Origin: Planctomycetaceae bacterium
GTDB lineage: Bacteria; Planctomycetota; Planctomycetia; Pirellulales; Pirellulaceae
Length of the DNA: 40,724 nucleotides
Direction: 5' to 3'
Assembly: GCA_018658605.1 (NCBI GenBank)
Contig: JABHUV010000349.1
Span: 1 to 40,724 of the forward strand
A model generated the notes under the pieces. The model was not told the DNA's origin. It did no database searches and saw only the letters and a list, made by a program, of their open reading frames with translations. Every line of letters starts with the position of its first letter. The stretch's first letter is position 1. The translations under genes were made by a program, and so were the position numbers. Below, in pieces: positions 34,348 to 40,724 of the stretch.

Positions 34348-36075
34348 ATGGCATCGGATGGTAAAAGCCCAGGTTTCACGCGTTACGCGATTGTTGCGGT
34401 GTGTATGCTCATGGGCATATTGTTGTATATTGATCGGCTCTCTTTTTCCGTTGCTGAGCCCTATATCCGACAAGACCTCGGGCTGACTAAAATCCAAACG
34501 GGTTACTGCATCAGCGCGTTTTTCTGGTTTTATGCGTTAGGGCAAATGCCCGCCGGTTGGTTAACGGATCGTTTTGGACCGAGACTTATGTTGCCAATGT
34601 ACATCTTAGTTTGGTCGTTTTTCACGGCAATGATTGGCATGGTGACGGGCTTGGCTATGTTGATGGCGATGCGGGGCGCCTTTGGATTAGGCCAGGCCGG
34701 CGCATTTCCGACGGGGTCGAACGTGATCGGTCGATGGATACCCGCGGCCGGACGTGGTGGCGCGAGTAGCTTGGTTGCACTTGGTGGTCGAATCGGTGGC
34801 GCTGTGATGCCGTTGCTAACAGCATTCTTATTAGTAAATCTAGTTCCTGGAGATAAGGAATATACTTATCAAGCCGAACAAATGTTGGATCCGGTCGCAA
34901 TTGTTGGCAAACTTTATCCTCGAGCAATTGGGAATGCAATTGCGACGAATTCAGTGGACGACGTTAGTGCAATGGTAGAGAGTTTGCCTAAACACTTGGA
35001 GTACGTGAAGGACAACATGCCTAGTTCGCTTGTAGAGATGAGCTTACGGGTGTCGGATGATGAATATGCAATAAGTTCGGAAGACCAGAGAGTATTGGCG
35101 CAAGGTTTTAATGGGATCATCAATAACGCGCAGTTTTACAATCCTGAGGCATTTGCAAGTATGAAAAGTTTGAATCGGTATTGTTCACAATGCATTGCTC
35201 GCTTGGAAGAAGGGGAAGTATTGACGACGGACGAAACTCGTCAGTTCAATCGTTTTATATTGGAATCTATCTATTCCATAGAAATTGAAGGCGTTTATGT
35301 CTCAAGCTGGCGTTACGTGTTGTATATCTACGGAGCGTTTGGAATAGCAGTCGCTCTTATCGTTTGGCTTGTCATGCGTGATTCGCCAAGGGAACATCCA
35401 TGGTGTAATGAGGCGGAGCAGAAACTTATTCAGGGTACAGTCGTTGAAAATACCAAGACTGAGCCCTTTCCATTTAAGGAGATTATAGCTTGCCCTAGCA
35501 TGTGGTATTCGGCAATGAGTCAGTTCTTTATCAACGTAGCTTGGCTGTTTATTGTGACATGGTTTGTGGCGTTTTTGATGGAAGAACATAACTTGTCGAT
35601 CATGGAACGTAGTCTGGCTATGACAATTCCGATTAGCGTGGGTTTCTTTGGAATGCTTCTTGGCGGGCTCTTTACTGATTTCATGGCAAGAGGGGGGCGT
35701 AACTTACGACGTGCGCGAGCACTTCCCTGGGGTGGTGGTGCGTTGTTCGCCGCGGTTGCCTTCGCAGTTTGTCCATTATTAGATAATCCTTGGTCGATTA
35801 CCGCTATGATGGCCGTCGTCGCTTTTAGTGTGGATTTCGCGGTGCCCTCGGTCTGGGCGTTCACTCAAGACGTTGGTGGTAAATATGTGGGATCCGTATT
35901 GGGATTTGGTAATATGTTTGGTAACTTTGGCGCTGCCGTTTCTGGGCCACTGCTGGCCTATATTTCCATGGAATATAGTTGGAATTTCATGTTTCTCGTA
36001 TGCGCCGGTGTACTTTGTGTATCGTCAGGCGCTGGTTTCTTAGTGGATGCAAGTCGACCACTAGTTCCGCGCTAG
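34348..36075 (+). CDS. Major facilitator superfamily transporter with a large loop between helices 5 and 6-7
   Basis: From ATG 34348 the protein has 575 residues, against about 430 for typical MFS carriers. IDRLSFSVAEPYIRQDLGL (helix 1 end) and LTDRFGPRLMLP, the loop 2-3 signature, match the anion:cation symporter group. AMRGAFGLGQAGAFPTGSNVIGRW matches the helix 4 region. After helix 5 (VMPLLTAFLLVNLV), about 150 charged, mostly helical residues (about 164-317) are inserted before the next helix (YVLYIYGAFGIAVALIVWLV). The remaining helices are normal. Relatives carry organic anions such as hexuronates or glucarate; no substrate is certain. The insert most likely faces the periplasm, but topology was judged by eye. 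It may be an accessory or capture domain. The gene is probably co-transcribed with the ABC exporter upstream. Confidence 0.88.
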   Translation: MASDGKSPGFTRYAIVAVCMLMGILLYIDRLSFSVAEPYIRQDLGLTKIQTGYCISAFFWFYALGQMPAGWLTDRFGPRLMLPMYILVWSFFTAMIGMVTGLAMLMAMRGAFGLGQAGAFPTGSNVIGRWIPAAGRGGASSLVALGGRIGGAVMPLLTAFLLVNLVPGDKEYTYQAEQMLDPVAIVGKLYPRAIGNAIATNSVDDVSAMVESLPKHLEYVKDNMPSSLVEMSLRVSDDEYAISSEDQRVLAQGFNGIINNAQFYNPEAFASMKSLNRYCSQCIARLEEGEVLTTDETRQFNRFILESIYSIEIEGVYVSSWRYVLYIYGAFGIAVALIVWLVMRDSPREHPWCNEAEQKLIQGTVVENTKTEPFPFKEIIACPSMWYSAMSQFFINVAWLFIVTWFVAFLMEEHNLSIMERSLAMTIPISVGFFGMLLGGLFTDFMARGGRNLRRARALPWGGGALFAAVAFAVCPLLDNPWSITAMMAVVAFSVDFAVPSVWAFTQDVGGKYVGSVLGFGNMFGNFGAAVSGPLLAYISMEYSWNFMFLVCAGVLCVSSGAGFLVDASRPLVPR

Positions 36076-36154
36076 AGGTTTTGACACAGACAACTTGCGA
36101 GATTAGAAGTGTAAAGGCAAAAACTTTCGGTTTTACGTAGCTAGAACAAAAATG

Positions 36155-36193
36155 AAAAAAAACCTTCAATTGCTCACAGATGCGGTTTTTTTT
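36155..36193 (+). terminator. A8CC / GGU8 hairpin between the MFS and RRM genes
   Basis: Ten bases at 36155-36164 pair perfectly with 36184-36193, with a 19-base loop. The 3' arm ends in eight U residues, which makes it look like a terminator for the MFS gene, 80 bases past its stop. It could also lie in the 5' leader of the RRM gene and act as a temperature-sensitive structure, since AU-rich stems melt easily. Confidence 0.5.
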
Positions 36194-36313
36194 GATATAT
36201 TCACATAAGAGGCGGTTCTGTAACCTTGCATGGTTGCAGACCAATCAGTAACAGTTTATAGAGACTCAAGGATGCAAGTTTGAGTCGAAGTGCACGTCTT
36301 TGAGGAATTAATA

Positions 36314-36682
36314 ATGGCGAAGAATATTTATGTAGGCAACCTTAGTTACAGTGTGGGGAATGGTGATCTCGAATCTCTATTTTCACAGTTTGGTGATGTA
36401 TCCAGAGCGCAAGTTATCCAACACCGCGATACTGGTCGCAGCAAAGGATTTGGATTTGTCGAAATGGACGATGAAGATTCGGCCGAAAAAGCTATCGAAG
36501 AGCTCAACGGTTCCGAATTCGAAGGTCGAAATTTGACGGTCAACGAAGCTCGTCCTCGAGAAGATCGCCCGTCACGCGGCGGCGGCGGAGGAGGAGGAGG
36601 CTATGACGGCGGCGGCGGTGGTGGTGGTTACGACGGCGGCAGTAGTGGTGGCGGCGGCGGTGGCGGTCGCGGAGGCTGGTAG
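36314..36682 (+). CDS. RRM-domain RNA-binding protein with Gly-rich tail
   Basis: This 122-residue protein has one RRM: RNP2 IYVGNL at 5-10, RNP1 KGFGFVEM at 44-51, and the expected beta-alpha-beta-beta-alpha-beta order, ending in NLTVNEARPRED near residue 83. The tail is a run of Gly with Tyr, Asp and Arg (YDGGGGGGGYDGG), ending RGGW. The architecture matches bacterial Rbp-type glycine-rich RNA-binding proteins, which are often cold-induced and bind U-rich RNA. The start at 36314 has GAGGA at 36302-36306, seven bases upstream; an in-frame GTG at 36290 is less likely. A strong terminator follows 25 bases after the stop, so the gene is probably monocistronic. The leader carries the AU-rich hairpin at 36155-36193. 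Confidence 0.93.
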   Translation: MAKNIYVGNLSYSVGNGDLESLFSQFGDVSRAQVIQHRDTGRSKGFGFVEMDDEDSAEKAIEELNGSEFEGRNLTVNEARPREDRPSRGGGGGGGGYDGGGGGGGYDGGSSGGGGGGGRGGW

Positions 36683-36707
36683 AGCCAGTCAATCTAAACA
36701 ATCTTGA

Positions 36708-36744
36708 AACACGCGGGCGGGGTTACTTGCCTGCGTGTTTTTTT
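36708..36744 (+). terminator. Rho-independent terminator of the RRM gene
   Basis: An 11-bp stem (36708-36718 with 36729-36739, one G-U pair) is followed by a run of U to 36744. It separates the RRM gene from the ArsC-like gene, which therefore has its own promoter or depends on read-through. Confidence 0.88.
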
Positions 36745-36782
36745 CACTCGCATTTGCCAAACATTGGCTGAAAGTCACATTT

Positions 36783-37136
36783 ATGGCCAAACGAATTGAT
36801 TGGTATTTTCACAGGCCTAACTGAACGACTTGTACAAAATCGCAAGAGTTTCTTGTACAAGCCAGACTAACACCAGTGTTAGTCGAGAACGCGCGCAAGA
36901 TCTCCTTTGGTGCTGGGGAACTAAGAAATGTCGTTGGCACGGCCACGATGGTCTATGCAGCACGCGGAAAAAAAATTGTAAGTTTTGATCTCACTCAAGA
37001 CTCTGTGGTCTTGGATGATGCTGGAAAATATTTGCTGGGGCCAACGGGCAATTTGCGGGCGCCAGCGCTGCGATTCGGAAGTATTTTCGTTGTTGGTTTT
37101 AACGAAGAACTGTATACGCAACTATTGCGCCAATAA
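36783..37136 (+). CDS. ArsC-family protein with in-frame UGA at the first active-site Cys; candidate selenoprotein
   Basis: Read from the ATG at 36783 through the UGA, the gene gives 117 residues: MAKRIDWYFHRPN, then the UGA at codon 14, then TTC (Cys17) TKSQEFL. The strand, first Cys and following helix match ArsC/Spx-like thioredoxin folds with CxxC. The later FDLTQDSVV and LLGPTGNLRAPALRFGSIFVVGFNEELYTQLL match the conserved C-terminus of the planctomycete ArsC-like group, whose members are known to include a Sec-containing U-T-x-C form. Without UGA readthrough, gene callers would start at 36876 and lose the active site. A nine-pair hairpin at 36829-36861 lies four bases after the UGA and would place a loop G about 17 bases from it. 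The gene precedes a membrane protein by 68 bases. Likely a thiol-selenol oxidoreductase; arsenate reduction itself is not shown. Confidence 0.88.
36822..36824 (+). other. In-frame UGA, predicted selenocysteine codon (residue 14)
   Basis: This UGA lies between RPN and TTC in the first beta-alpha turn of an ArsC-like fold, in frame with ATG 36783 and TAA 37134-37136. Confidence 0.82.
36829..36861 (+). promoter_or_regulatory. Hairpin 3' of the UGA, candidate bacterial SECIS element
   Basis: Nine bases (36829-36837) pair perfectly with 36853-36861. Within the 15-base internal region UC can pair with GA to close a GCAA loop beginning with G at 36842, 17 bases after the UGA. Stem base, loop distance and loop-initial G all fit the bacterial SECIS description. 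The stem is symmetric (CTTGTACAA), so an unrelated inverted repeat is the alternative. Confidence 0.65.
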
Positions 37137-37204
37137 CTCGTAAAAGGTCTCGACGAAGAATGTCGATACTCCTTTAGAGCACGATAGTACTTGGGAGTCA
37201 TGTT

Positions 37205-38140
37205 TTGTTGCAGATAGTTCAGATTCTGGGTCAGATATCACATTTGCTAGTTATAGCTATAGCTGCAGCTGGGCCGTTACTGTGTATAGCACTCAATGCG
37301 AAACAAATTAACCGCAAGGATTCCTCAGAACGGGGCGCGTATTGGGCTTTAGGTACGACACTTAGTCGGCACGCAAATATTGCATTAATCGTTGGATCCG
37401 TTCTTGGATTGTTGATAGCCGCACTCGTATGGAATGATGATTTTCACCAGCGTTGCCATATTCTGAAAACGCGCTTTTTGTATGCGGGCATAGAGTGGTT
37501 ATTTTCTTGCGTGTTGTTATTGATCAGCCATTGTTGGTGGTCAAGACGGCCCGATGGCTTCAAGCCTTTCTTGGTTCGATCGCTTTTGATTGTCTTGGCA
37601 TCTACGAACTTGTTGTACCATTTTCCGATTATCTTCATGTTGGTAAATGAGATACCTATGAATGTGGTCGTCGAACTTGAGTCCTCTGGATCCGAATTGA
37701 GTCGACATCAGTTTTATGAATATGCTTTTTCCAGTAGTATGCTTGCGCGGTGGCTACACATTGTTGTCAGTATGCTGATGCTATCTTTTGCCTATGTTAG
37801 CGTGATAGCCTTGCGTTTCGCTCGCGAAACAAGCGACGTAGCACGTGAAGCAGCGGTTCGAACAGTTCGTTGGTCTGCTCGCAGTGTACTTATCCTACTT
37901 TTTTCCCAAATTGGTTTTGGGCTAATGGCGCTGATGACGATGAATGATTCGCAATCGATTATGGGTGGAGATGTGATGGTAACTGGTTTATTTGGTGGGA
38001 GCATGTGTTTGCTGCTTGTGCAAATGCAGCAGTGGAGCTCGCTGTTGTCAGACAAAATTGATCCACTGGCTGTGGCTCGAGCGATAACCACTTTGATTGC
38101 CCTGTTTAGTTGCATGACCGCCGTATCAATGTTGAGTTAG
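37205..38140 (+). CDS. Eight-helix integral membrane protein, function unknown
   Basis: This 311-residue protein starts at a TTG (37205; a second TTG is at 37208). Eight hydrophobic helices can be counted at about 10-30, 53-72, 88-108, 123-148, 188-213, 228-250, 262-280 and 291-311. Several carry His or Cys in or near the membrane (SRHANIALIVG, LISHCWW, LLYHFPI, RWLHIVVSM), which could bind heme, and the layout is faintly like the cytochrome bd subunit-I group, but no defining motif was found. It follows the ArsC-like gene by 68 bases, and the aldose-epimerase-like gene starts 38 bases after it, so the three may form an operon. The name is left open. Confidence 0.7.
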   Translation: MLQIVQILGQISHLLVIAIAAAGPLLCIALNAKQINRKDSSERGAYWALGTTLSRHANIALIVGSVLGLLIAALVWNDDFHQRCHILKTRFLYAGIEWLFSCVLLLISHCWWSRRPDGFKPFLVRSLLIVLASTNLLYHFPIIFMLVNEIPMNVVVELESSGSELSRHQFYEYAFSSSMLARWLHIVVSMLMLSFAYVSVIALRFARETSDVAREAAVRTVRWSARSVLILLFSQIGFGLMALMTMNDSQSIMGGDVMVTGLFGGSMCLLLVQMQQWSSLLSDKIDPLAVARAITTLIALFSCMTAVSMLS

Positions 38141-38167
38141 ATAGAGAGACATTTCAAAGCGATGAAG

Positions 38168-38172
38168 AGGAG
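38168..38172 (+). promoter_or_regulatory. Shine-Dalgarno AGGAG that sets the start of the aldose-1-epimerase-like gene
   Basis: AGGAG lies six bases upstream of ATG 38179. An upstream in-frame TTG (38110) would overlap the preceding gene by 31 bases and add residues with no family match. Confidence 0.7.
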
Positions 38173-38178
38173 TGGGTG

Positions 38179-39111
38179 ATGGGAAGAATCGACTTGCGAG
38201 ACGCGAGCGGAACATGCAATGCGAGTGTTCTGCCGGAATTTGGCTTCAATCTGTTCCGACTCACTGTCGATGGCAATGAAGTGCTTTGGGCCCATGCAGA
38301 TGTCGAAAAAGGAACGACCCGCCCGTCTGGTTCGGGTCTTCCGATATTGTTTCCCTTTCCGGGACGGTTGTCTGCGAGGACCTTTAGATGGAACAATCGC
38401 GATTATACATTACAGAGCGATGACGGATTGGGTCACGCAATTCATGGGTTTGTGTTGGACCGAGCGTGGCGTGTGGTTAACCGACAGGCGTCAGAAGTAA
38501 CGGGTGAATTCCAGCCTTCGCTTGACGCACCTGAATTGATTGGACAGTGGCCAAGTGATTTTCGTATACGTTGTCGATATCGCTTGCAGGCAGGCGGGCT
38601 TTATGCGAGTTATCATGTTGAAAACATGGGCGATGAATGCCTGCCCTGCGGTTTGGGAACACATGCTTATTTTTGCATACCTAGTGATATCGCGGCGGTT
38701 AAAAAGTGTTTGTTACAGTTCTCAGCGAAGTCCCATTGGCAACTTGACAATATGTTGACAGTAGGAAAGGGGGCGCAGCTGCGGGATAATGGCCGATATG
38801 ACCTTTTCCGAACGGGGATTTCGCTTCAGGGGTTGCAACTCGATGATGTCTTTAGTGATATCGACGTTGTGGACGGGCTGGCAGTCGCGTCGATTGTTGA
38901 TCAATCCGCGAGGCGCAAAATGACGTTAACGTGGGATGAGTCCTGTGGCACATTTGTTGTCTATACGCCGCCACATGGGGAGGCAGTCTGCATCGAGCCT
39001 TGCTCAATTACTCCAGGAGGGTTCGGTTTTGCGGGTAATGATGCCGGACTGCAAGTGCTAGCGCCAGGAGAGCATTTCGAACATCGACTGTCGATCGTGT
39101 TGGACCATTAA
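38179..39111 (+). CDS. Aldose 1-epimerase-family (mutarotase-like) protein
   Basis: From ATG 38179 the protein has 310 residues, close to the normal galactose mutarotase length. The catalytic histidines are visible as GHAIHGF (H89) and GTHAYF (H162), and the catalytic glutamate as CIEPCS near residue 274. The other family blocks are present: PILFPFPGRLSARTFRWNN, WPSDFRIRCRYRLQAGG and GTFVVYTPPHGEAVCIEP. The enzyme interconverts alpha and beta anomers of aldohexoses, probably in the cytosol as no signal peptide is seen. Which sugar is used is not clear. It follows the eight-helix membrane protein by 38 bases and ends 60 bases before a two-way terminator. Confidence 0.9.
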   Translation: MGRIDLRDASGTCNASVLPEFGFNLFRLTVDGNEVLWAHADVEKGTTRPSGSGLPILFPFPGRLSARTFRWNNRDYTLQSDDGLGHAIHGFVLDRAWRVVNRQASEVTGEFQPSLDAPELIGQWPSDFRIRCRYRLQAGGLYASYHVENMGDECLPCGLGTHAYFCIPSDIAAVKKCLLQFSAKSHWQLDNMLTVGKGAQLRDNGRYDLFRTGISLQGLQLDDVFSDIDVVDGLAVASIVDQSARRKMTLTWDESCGTFVVYTPPHGEAVCIEPCSITPGGFGFAGNDAGLQVLAPGEHFEHRLSIVLDH

Positions 39112-39170
39112 TCGCTGGAAATAACTAGCTATGTACAGTCGACTACGTCGATAGTGATAGTCAGACACGC

Positions 39171-39203
39171 AAAACGGAGGCGCCGTGTCGGCACCTCCGT
39201 TTT
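39171..39203. terminator. Bidirectional terminator between the epimerase-like and cytochrome c genes
   Basis: A ten-pair stem (39171-39180 with 39194-39203) continues past one mismatch into three more pairs. The arms are A4 and U4 at either end, so each strand carries U residues. It can stop the + transcript of the epimerase-like gene and the - transcript of the cytochrome gene, which converge here. Confidence 0.85.
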
Positions 39204-39231
39204 GGAGTTTTGAATTGTCAGCTGTTAGCGC

Positions 39232-39642
39232 CTATTTTTCGTTGATGGAACCAGGTAGTTCTCCGGCGTCAACCCTTGACTGATAAGTTTTCCCCTTAGG
39301 GTTCTTAGCTGCCATGACTTTTGCAAAGGCAGCGTCGAATTCTTTGCTTACGGCTGCGGCTTCTTCACGAATACGCGTCGAGGTGTAGTTCTTTTTTGAC
39401 AAATGCTTTGCGAGTTCTTTCCCAAAGTCGTTCTTCTGTTTCTTAGATTTTGACTCTGGCGTGGCAAAATGACAAAGATTACATTTGGCAGCTGTCGCGG
39501 CAGCGACGAAGTCGGCATTCTTGGCTTTGTCAGTGACCCGTGCTTTAAAGGCCTTAGCGAAAGCAGGTATTGCCTGAACTTCGCTGGTTGTCGCGAATAG
39601 TGCGGTAAACGTTATTAATAACAATAGTGCTAAGTTTTTCAT
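39232..39642 (-). CDS. Small exported monoheme cytochrome c-like protein
   Basis: The start is set at the ATG at 39642 (136 residues) because GGAG at 39652-39649 is six bases upstream; a further ATG at 39654 overlaps that site. A signal peptide (LALLLLITFTALFATTSEVQA) is followed by helix-rich sequence, and the heme motif is C54-NL-C57-H58. Downstream, Lys-rich helices include FGKELAKHLSKKNYT. No second heme site is seen, and the distal Met ligand is not certain (M near 113 in KVMAAKNPKG). It is likely a periplasmic electron carrier. It could serve PSCyt1-type proteins elsewhere in the window, but nothing links them directly. Confidence 0.8.
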   Translation of the reverse strand: MKNLALLLLITFTALFATTSEVQAIPAFAKAFKARVTDKAKNADFVAAATAAKCNLCHFATPESKSKKQKNDFGKELAKHLSKKNYTSTRIREEAAAVSKEFDAAFAKVMAAKNPKGKTYQSRVDAGELPGSINEK

Positions 39643-39836
39643 TGATGTCTCCATTTTAAATGTTTAGCGGGATAAAGGTGGGAAGGCTACGGCTGGTTAC
39701 TGCATAATTGATGATCGCAAACTACCCTAAATATTTCCGTGGTAATAATAAGCGTTTAGGTAAGTTAGTCAAGCCGTCAAAACGTTTTAACTGTCTTTAA
39801 TACTAGTATGAAGTGTTACTAAGTGTCAAGTGGGGC

Positions 39837-40724
39837 TCAATCGGCTATTTGATCTTCACCCTCGATGTATGTCGTACCACGGTACATTATGGCGACGCCA
39901 ATAAAGAGGACTCCTGCCGCAACAACGAGAGCAGCGAAAAAAAGATAATAATTAGCGCCGGGCAACCTCGATGTTCCATCGGGCAAAATTATTAGCTTGT
40001 TAACAATCAAGGTGATGGCGTTGCCTAAGGAGACGGCACCTAAATTCAGAGACATCACCAATGCTTTTGCAGATTTAGGTGCCTGTGTATAGGCAAATTC
40101 GAGCGCCGTAATTGAAATCATGATTTCAGCAGCCGTGAGAATAATGTAGGGCACGATCTGCCAGAGGACGTTAGTGTTTTGTCCTAACGTTAACGTGTAC
40201 TCAATATAGGCGCTAGCGGAAAATGCGAAACCAGTGAGAAAGAAACCACAGCACATTTTTCGCAGCGGTGTCAAACGAAATACAAGGTTCATTACGGGAT
40301 ATAGAACGTAGGTAAACAGAGGGATAAATAGTAATACCAAAATAGGATTGACTGCCTGCATTTGTGAGGGCAAAATTTCTGTACCGAATACCATTGGATC
40401 CATTTGTTGTGCTTGCGCGACCCACCGAGACGCGGTCTGGTCAAAACAACTCCAAAAAACAGAAATTAACAAGAATACCGGTAACAGATTTCCCAGTGAT
40501 TTACGACCGGACGGAGAAAAGGTTCCCGTCCAGAATTCGCGGCCCTTGGGGGGAATGTGTACAAAATGTTTTCGACCAACCCAGAACATGAACGTTGCGG
40601 TCGCCATCAAAATTCCAGGAATCCCAAAAGCAATCGCGCCCCCGTATTCCGCTTGTGTTTCTGCAAATACATAGGGAGTCAAGAGTCCTGAGGTGAAGGC
40701 ACCGAGATTTATTGAAAAATAGAA
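39837..40724 (-). CDS. POT-family proton-dependent oligopeptide transporter (N-terminus beyond window)
   Basis: The frame is open from the window edge (40724) to TGA at 39839-39837, giving 295 residues of the C-terminal two thirds. FYFSINLGAFTSGLLTPYV at the edge is the POT family signature near helix 5. Helices follow (GIPGILMATATFMFWVG, LLPVFLLISVFWSCFDQTASRWV, VNPILVLLFIPLFTYVLYPVM). The FWSCFDQTASRWV segment carries the helix 7-type F-x-x-x-x-Q block, and LIVNKLIILP and LGAVSLGNAITL are typical of helices 10-11. The terminus EGEDQIAD is short and acidic. POT carriers bring di- and tripeptides in with protons. The terminal TGA shows that UGA works as an ordinary stop in this genome. Confidence 0.92.
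   Translation of the reverse strand, partial: FYFSINLGAFTSGLLTPYVFAETQAEYGGAIAFGIPGILMATATFMFWVGRKHFVHIPPKGREFWTGTFSPSGRKSLGNLLPVFLLISVFWSCFDQTASRWVAQAQQMDPMVFGTEILPSQMQAVNPILVLLFIPLFTYVLYPVMNLVFRLTPLRKMCCGFFLTGFAFSASAYIEYTLTLGQNTNVLWQIVPYIILTAAEIMISITALEFAYTQAPKSAKALVMSLNLGAVSLGNAITLIVNKLIILPDGTSRLPGANYYLFFAALVVAAGVLFIGVAIMYRGTTYIEGEDQIAD

Noticed and set aside
10755..36824. Nonsense mutations (pseudogenes) or sequencing errors
   Set aside because: All three genes are otherwise intact, in frame throughout, with start signals or terminators, and each UGA falls on the same functional residue class. It cannot be fully excluded without homologues.
36876..37136. 86-residue ORF starting at GTG 36876
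   Set aside because: It is the 3' part of the ArsC-like gene; the family's catalytic strand is encoded upstream, across the UGA, from 36783.
10611..37136. UGA reassigned to Trp or Gly in this genome
   Set aside because: UGA is an ordinary stop at 10568, 27401 and 39837, and all three internal UGAs fall at Cys positions rather than Trp or Gly positions.

Overview
The window looks like a chromosomal segment of a marine-type planctomycete (Pirellulales-like). The evidence is family content: two proteins with the N-terminal LEPR/LETR-xLLAG secretion motif plus dockerin repeats, two PSCyt1/DUF1549/DUF1553 cytochrome-type proteins each paired with a DUF1501 protein, two formylglycine sulfatases, and Tat-like signal peptides. 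No rRNA, tRNA, CRISPR array, insertion sequence or phage gene was recognised, and no gene-free stretch exceeds 300 bases. Species cannot be named from the sequence alone.

Layout. 1-269 (-): start of a dockerin protein cut by the window edge. 444-11546 (+): a run of envelope or exported genes: a beta-barrel-like protein, a 2120-residue macroglobulin-like exported protein, a DUF4190 membrane protein, a Tat-type metallophosphoesterase and a thioredoxin-like protein interrupted by an in-frame UGA. 11553-14595 (-): two sulfatases. 14795-15148 (-): a small heavy-metal-associated (HMA) lipoprotein gene, also with an in-frame UGA, ending at a strong terminator. 15304-20657 (-): a tight run of phosphodiesterase-like enzyme, PSCyt1/DUF1549/DUF1553 protein and DUF1501 protein. 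20778-25478 (-): a secreted metalloprotease-like protein with nine tandem repeats, a dockerin and a cohesin-like domain. 25680-27377 (+): a LamG domain split by a beta-propeller. 27401-32323 (-): the second DUF1501 and cytochrome pair. 32565-36075 (+): an ABC exporter and an MFS transporter. 36314-39111 (+): an RRM RNA-binding protein, an ArsC-family gene with a third in-frame UGA, an eight-helix membrane protein and an aldose-1-epimerase-like protein. 39232-40724 (-): a small cytochrome c and a truncated POT peptide transporter.

Main result: three unrelated genes (10611-11546, 14795-15148, 36783-37136) each contain exactly one internal UGA, and each UGA sits where the family has the first Cys of a C-x(2-3)-C motif (UPAC, UATAC, UTTC). 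A hairpin lies just 3' of each UGA. UGA also ends ordinary genes in this window (10568, 27401, 39837), so it is not globally reassigned. The simplest reading is three selenocysteine proteins, which ordinary gene calling would truncate or miss. No selenocysteine-insertion genes (selA, selB, selC, selD) are visible here, so this remains inference from sequence pattern and family knowledge.

The rest fits a polymer-degrading planctomycete: sulfatases, cell-surface cytochrome/DUF1501 pairs, dockerin/cohesin-type adhesion modules, an MFS transporter of organic-anion type and a sugar epimerase.
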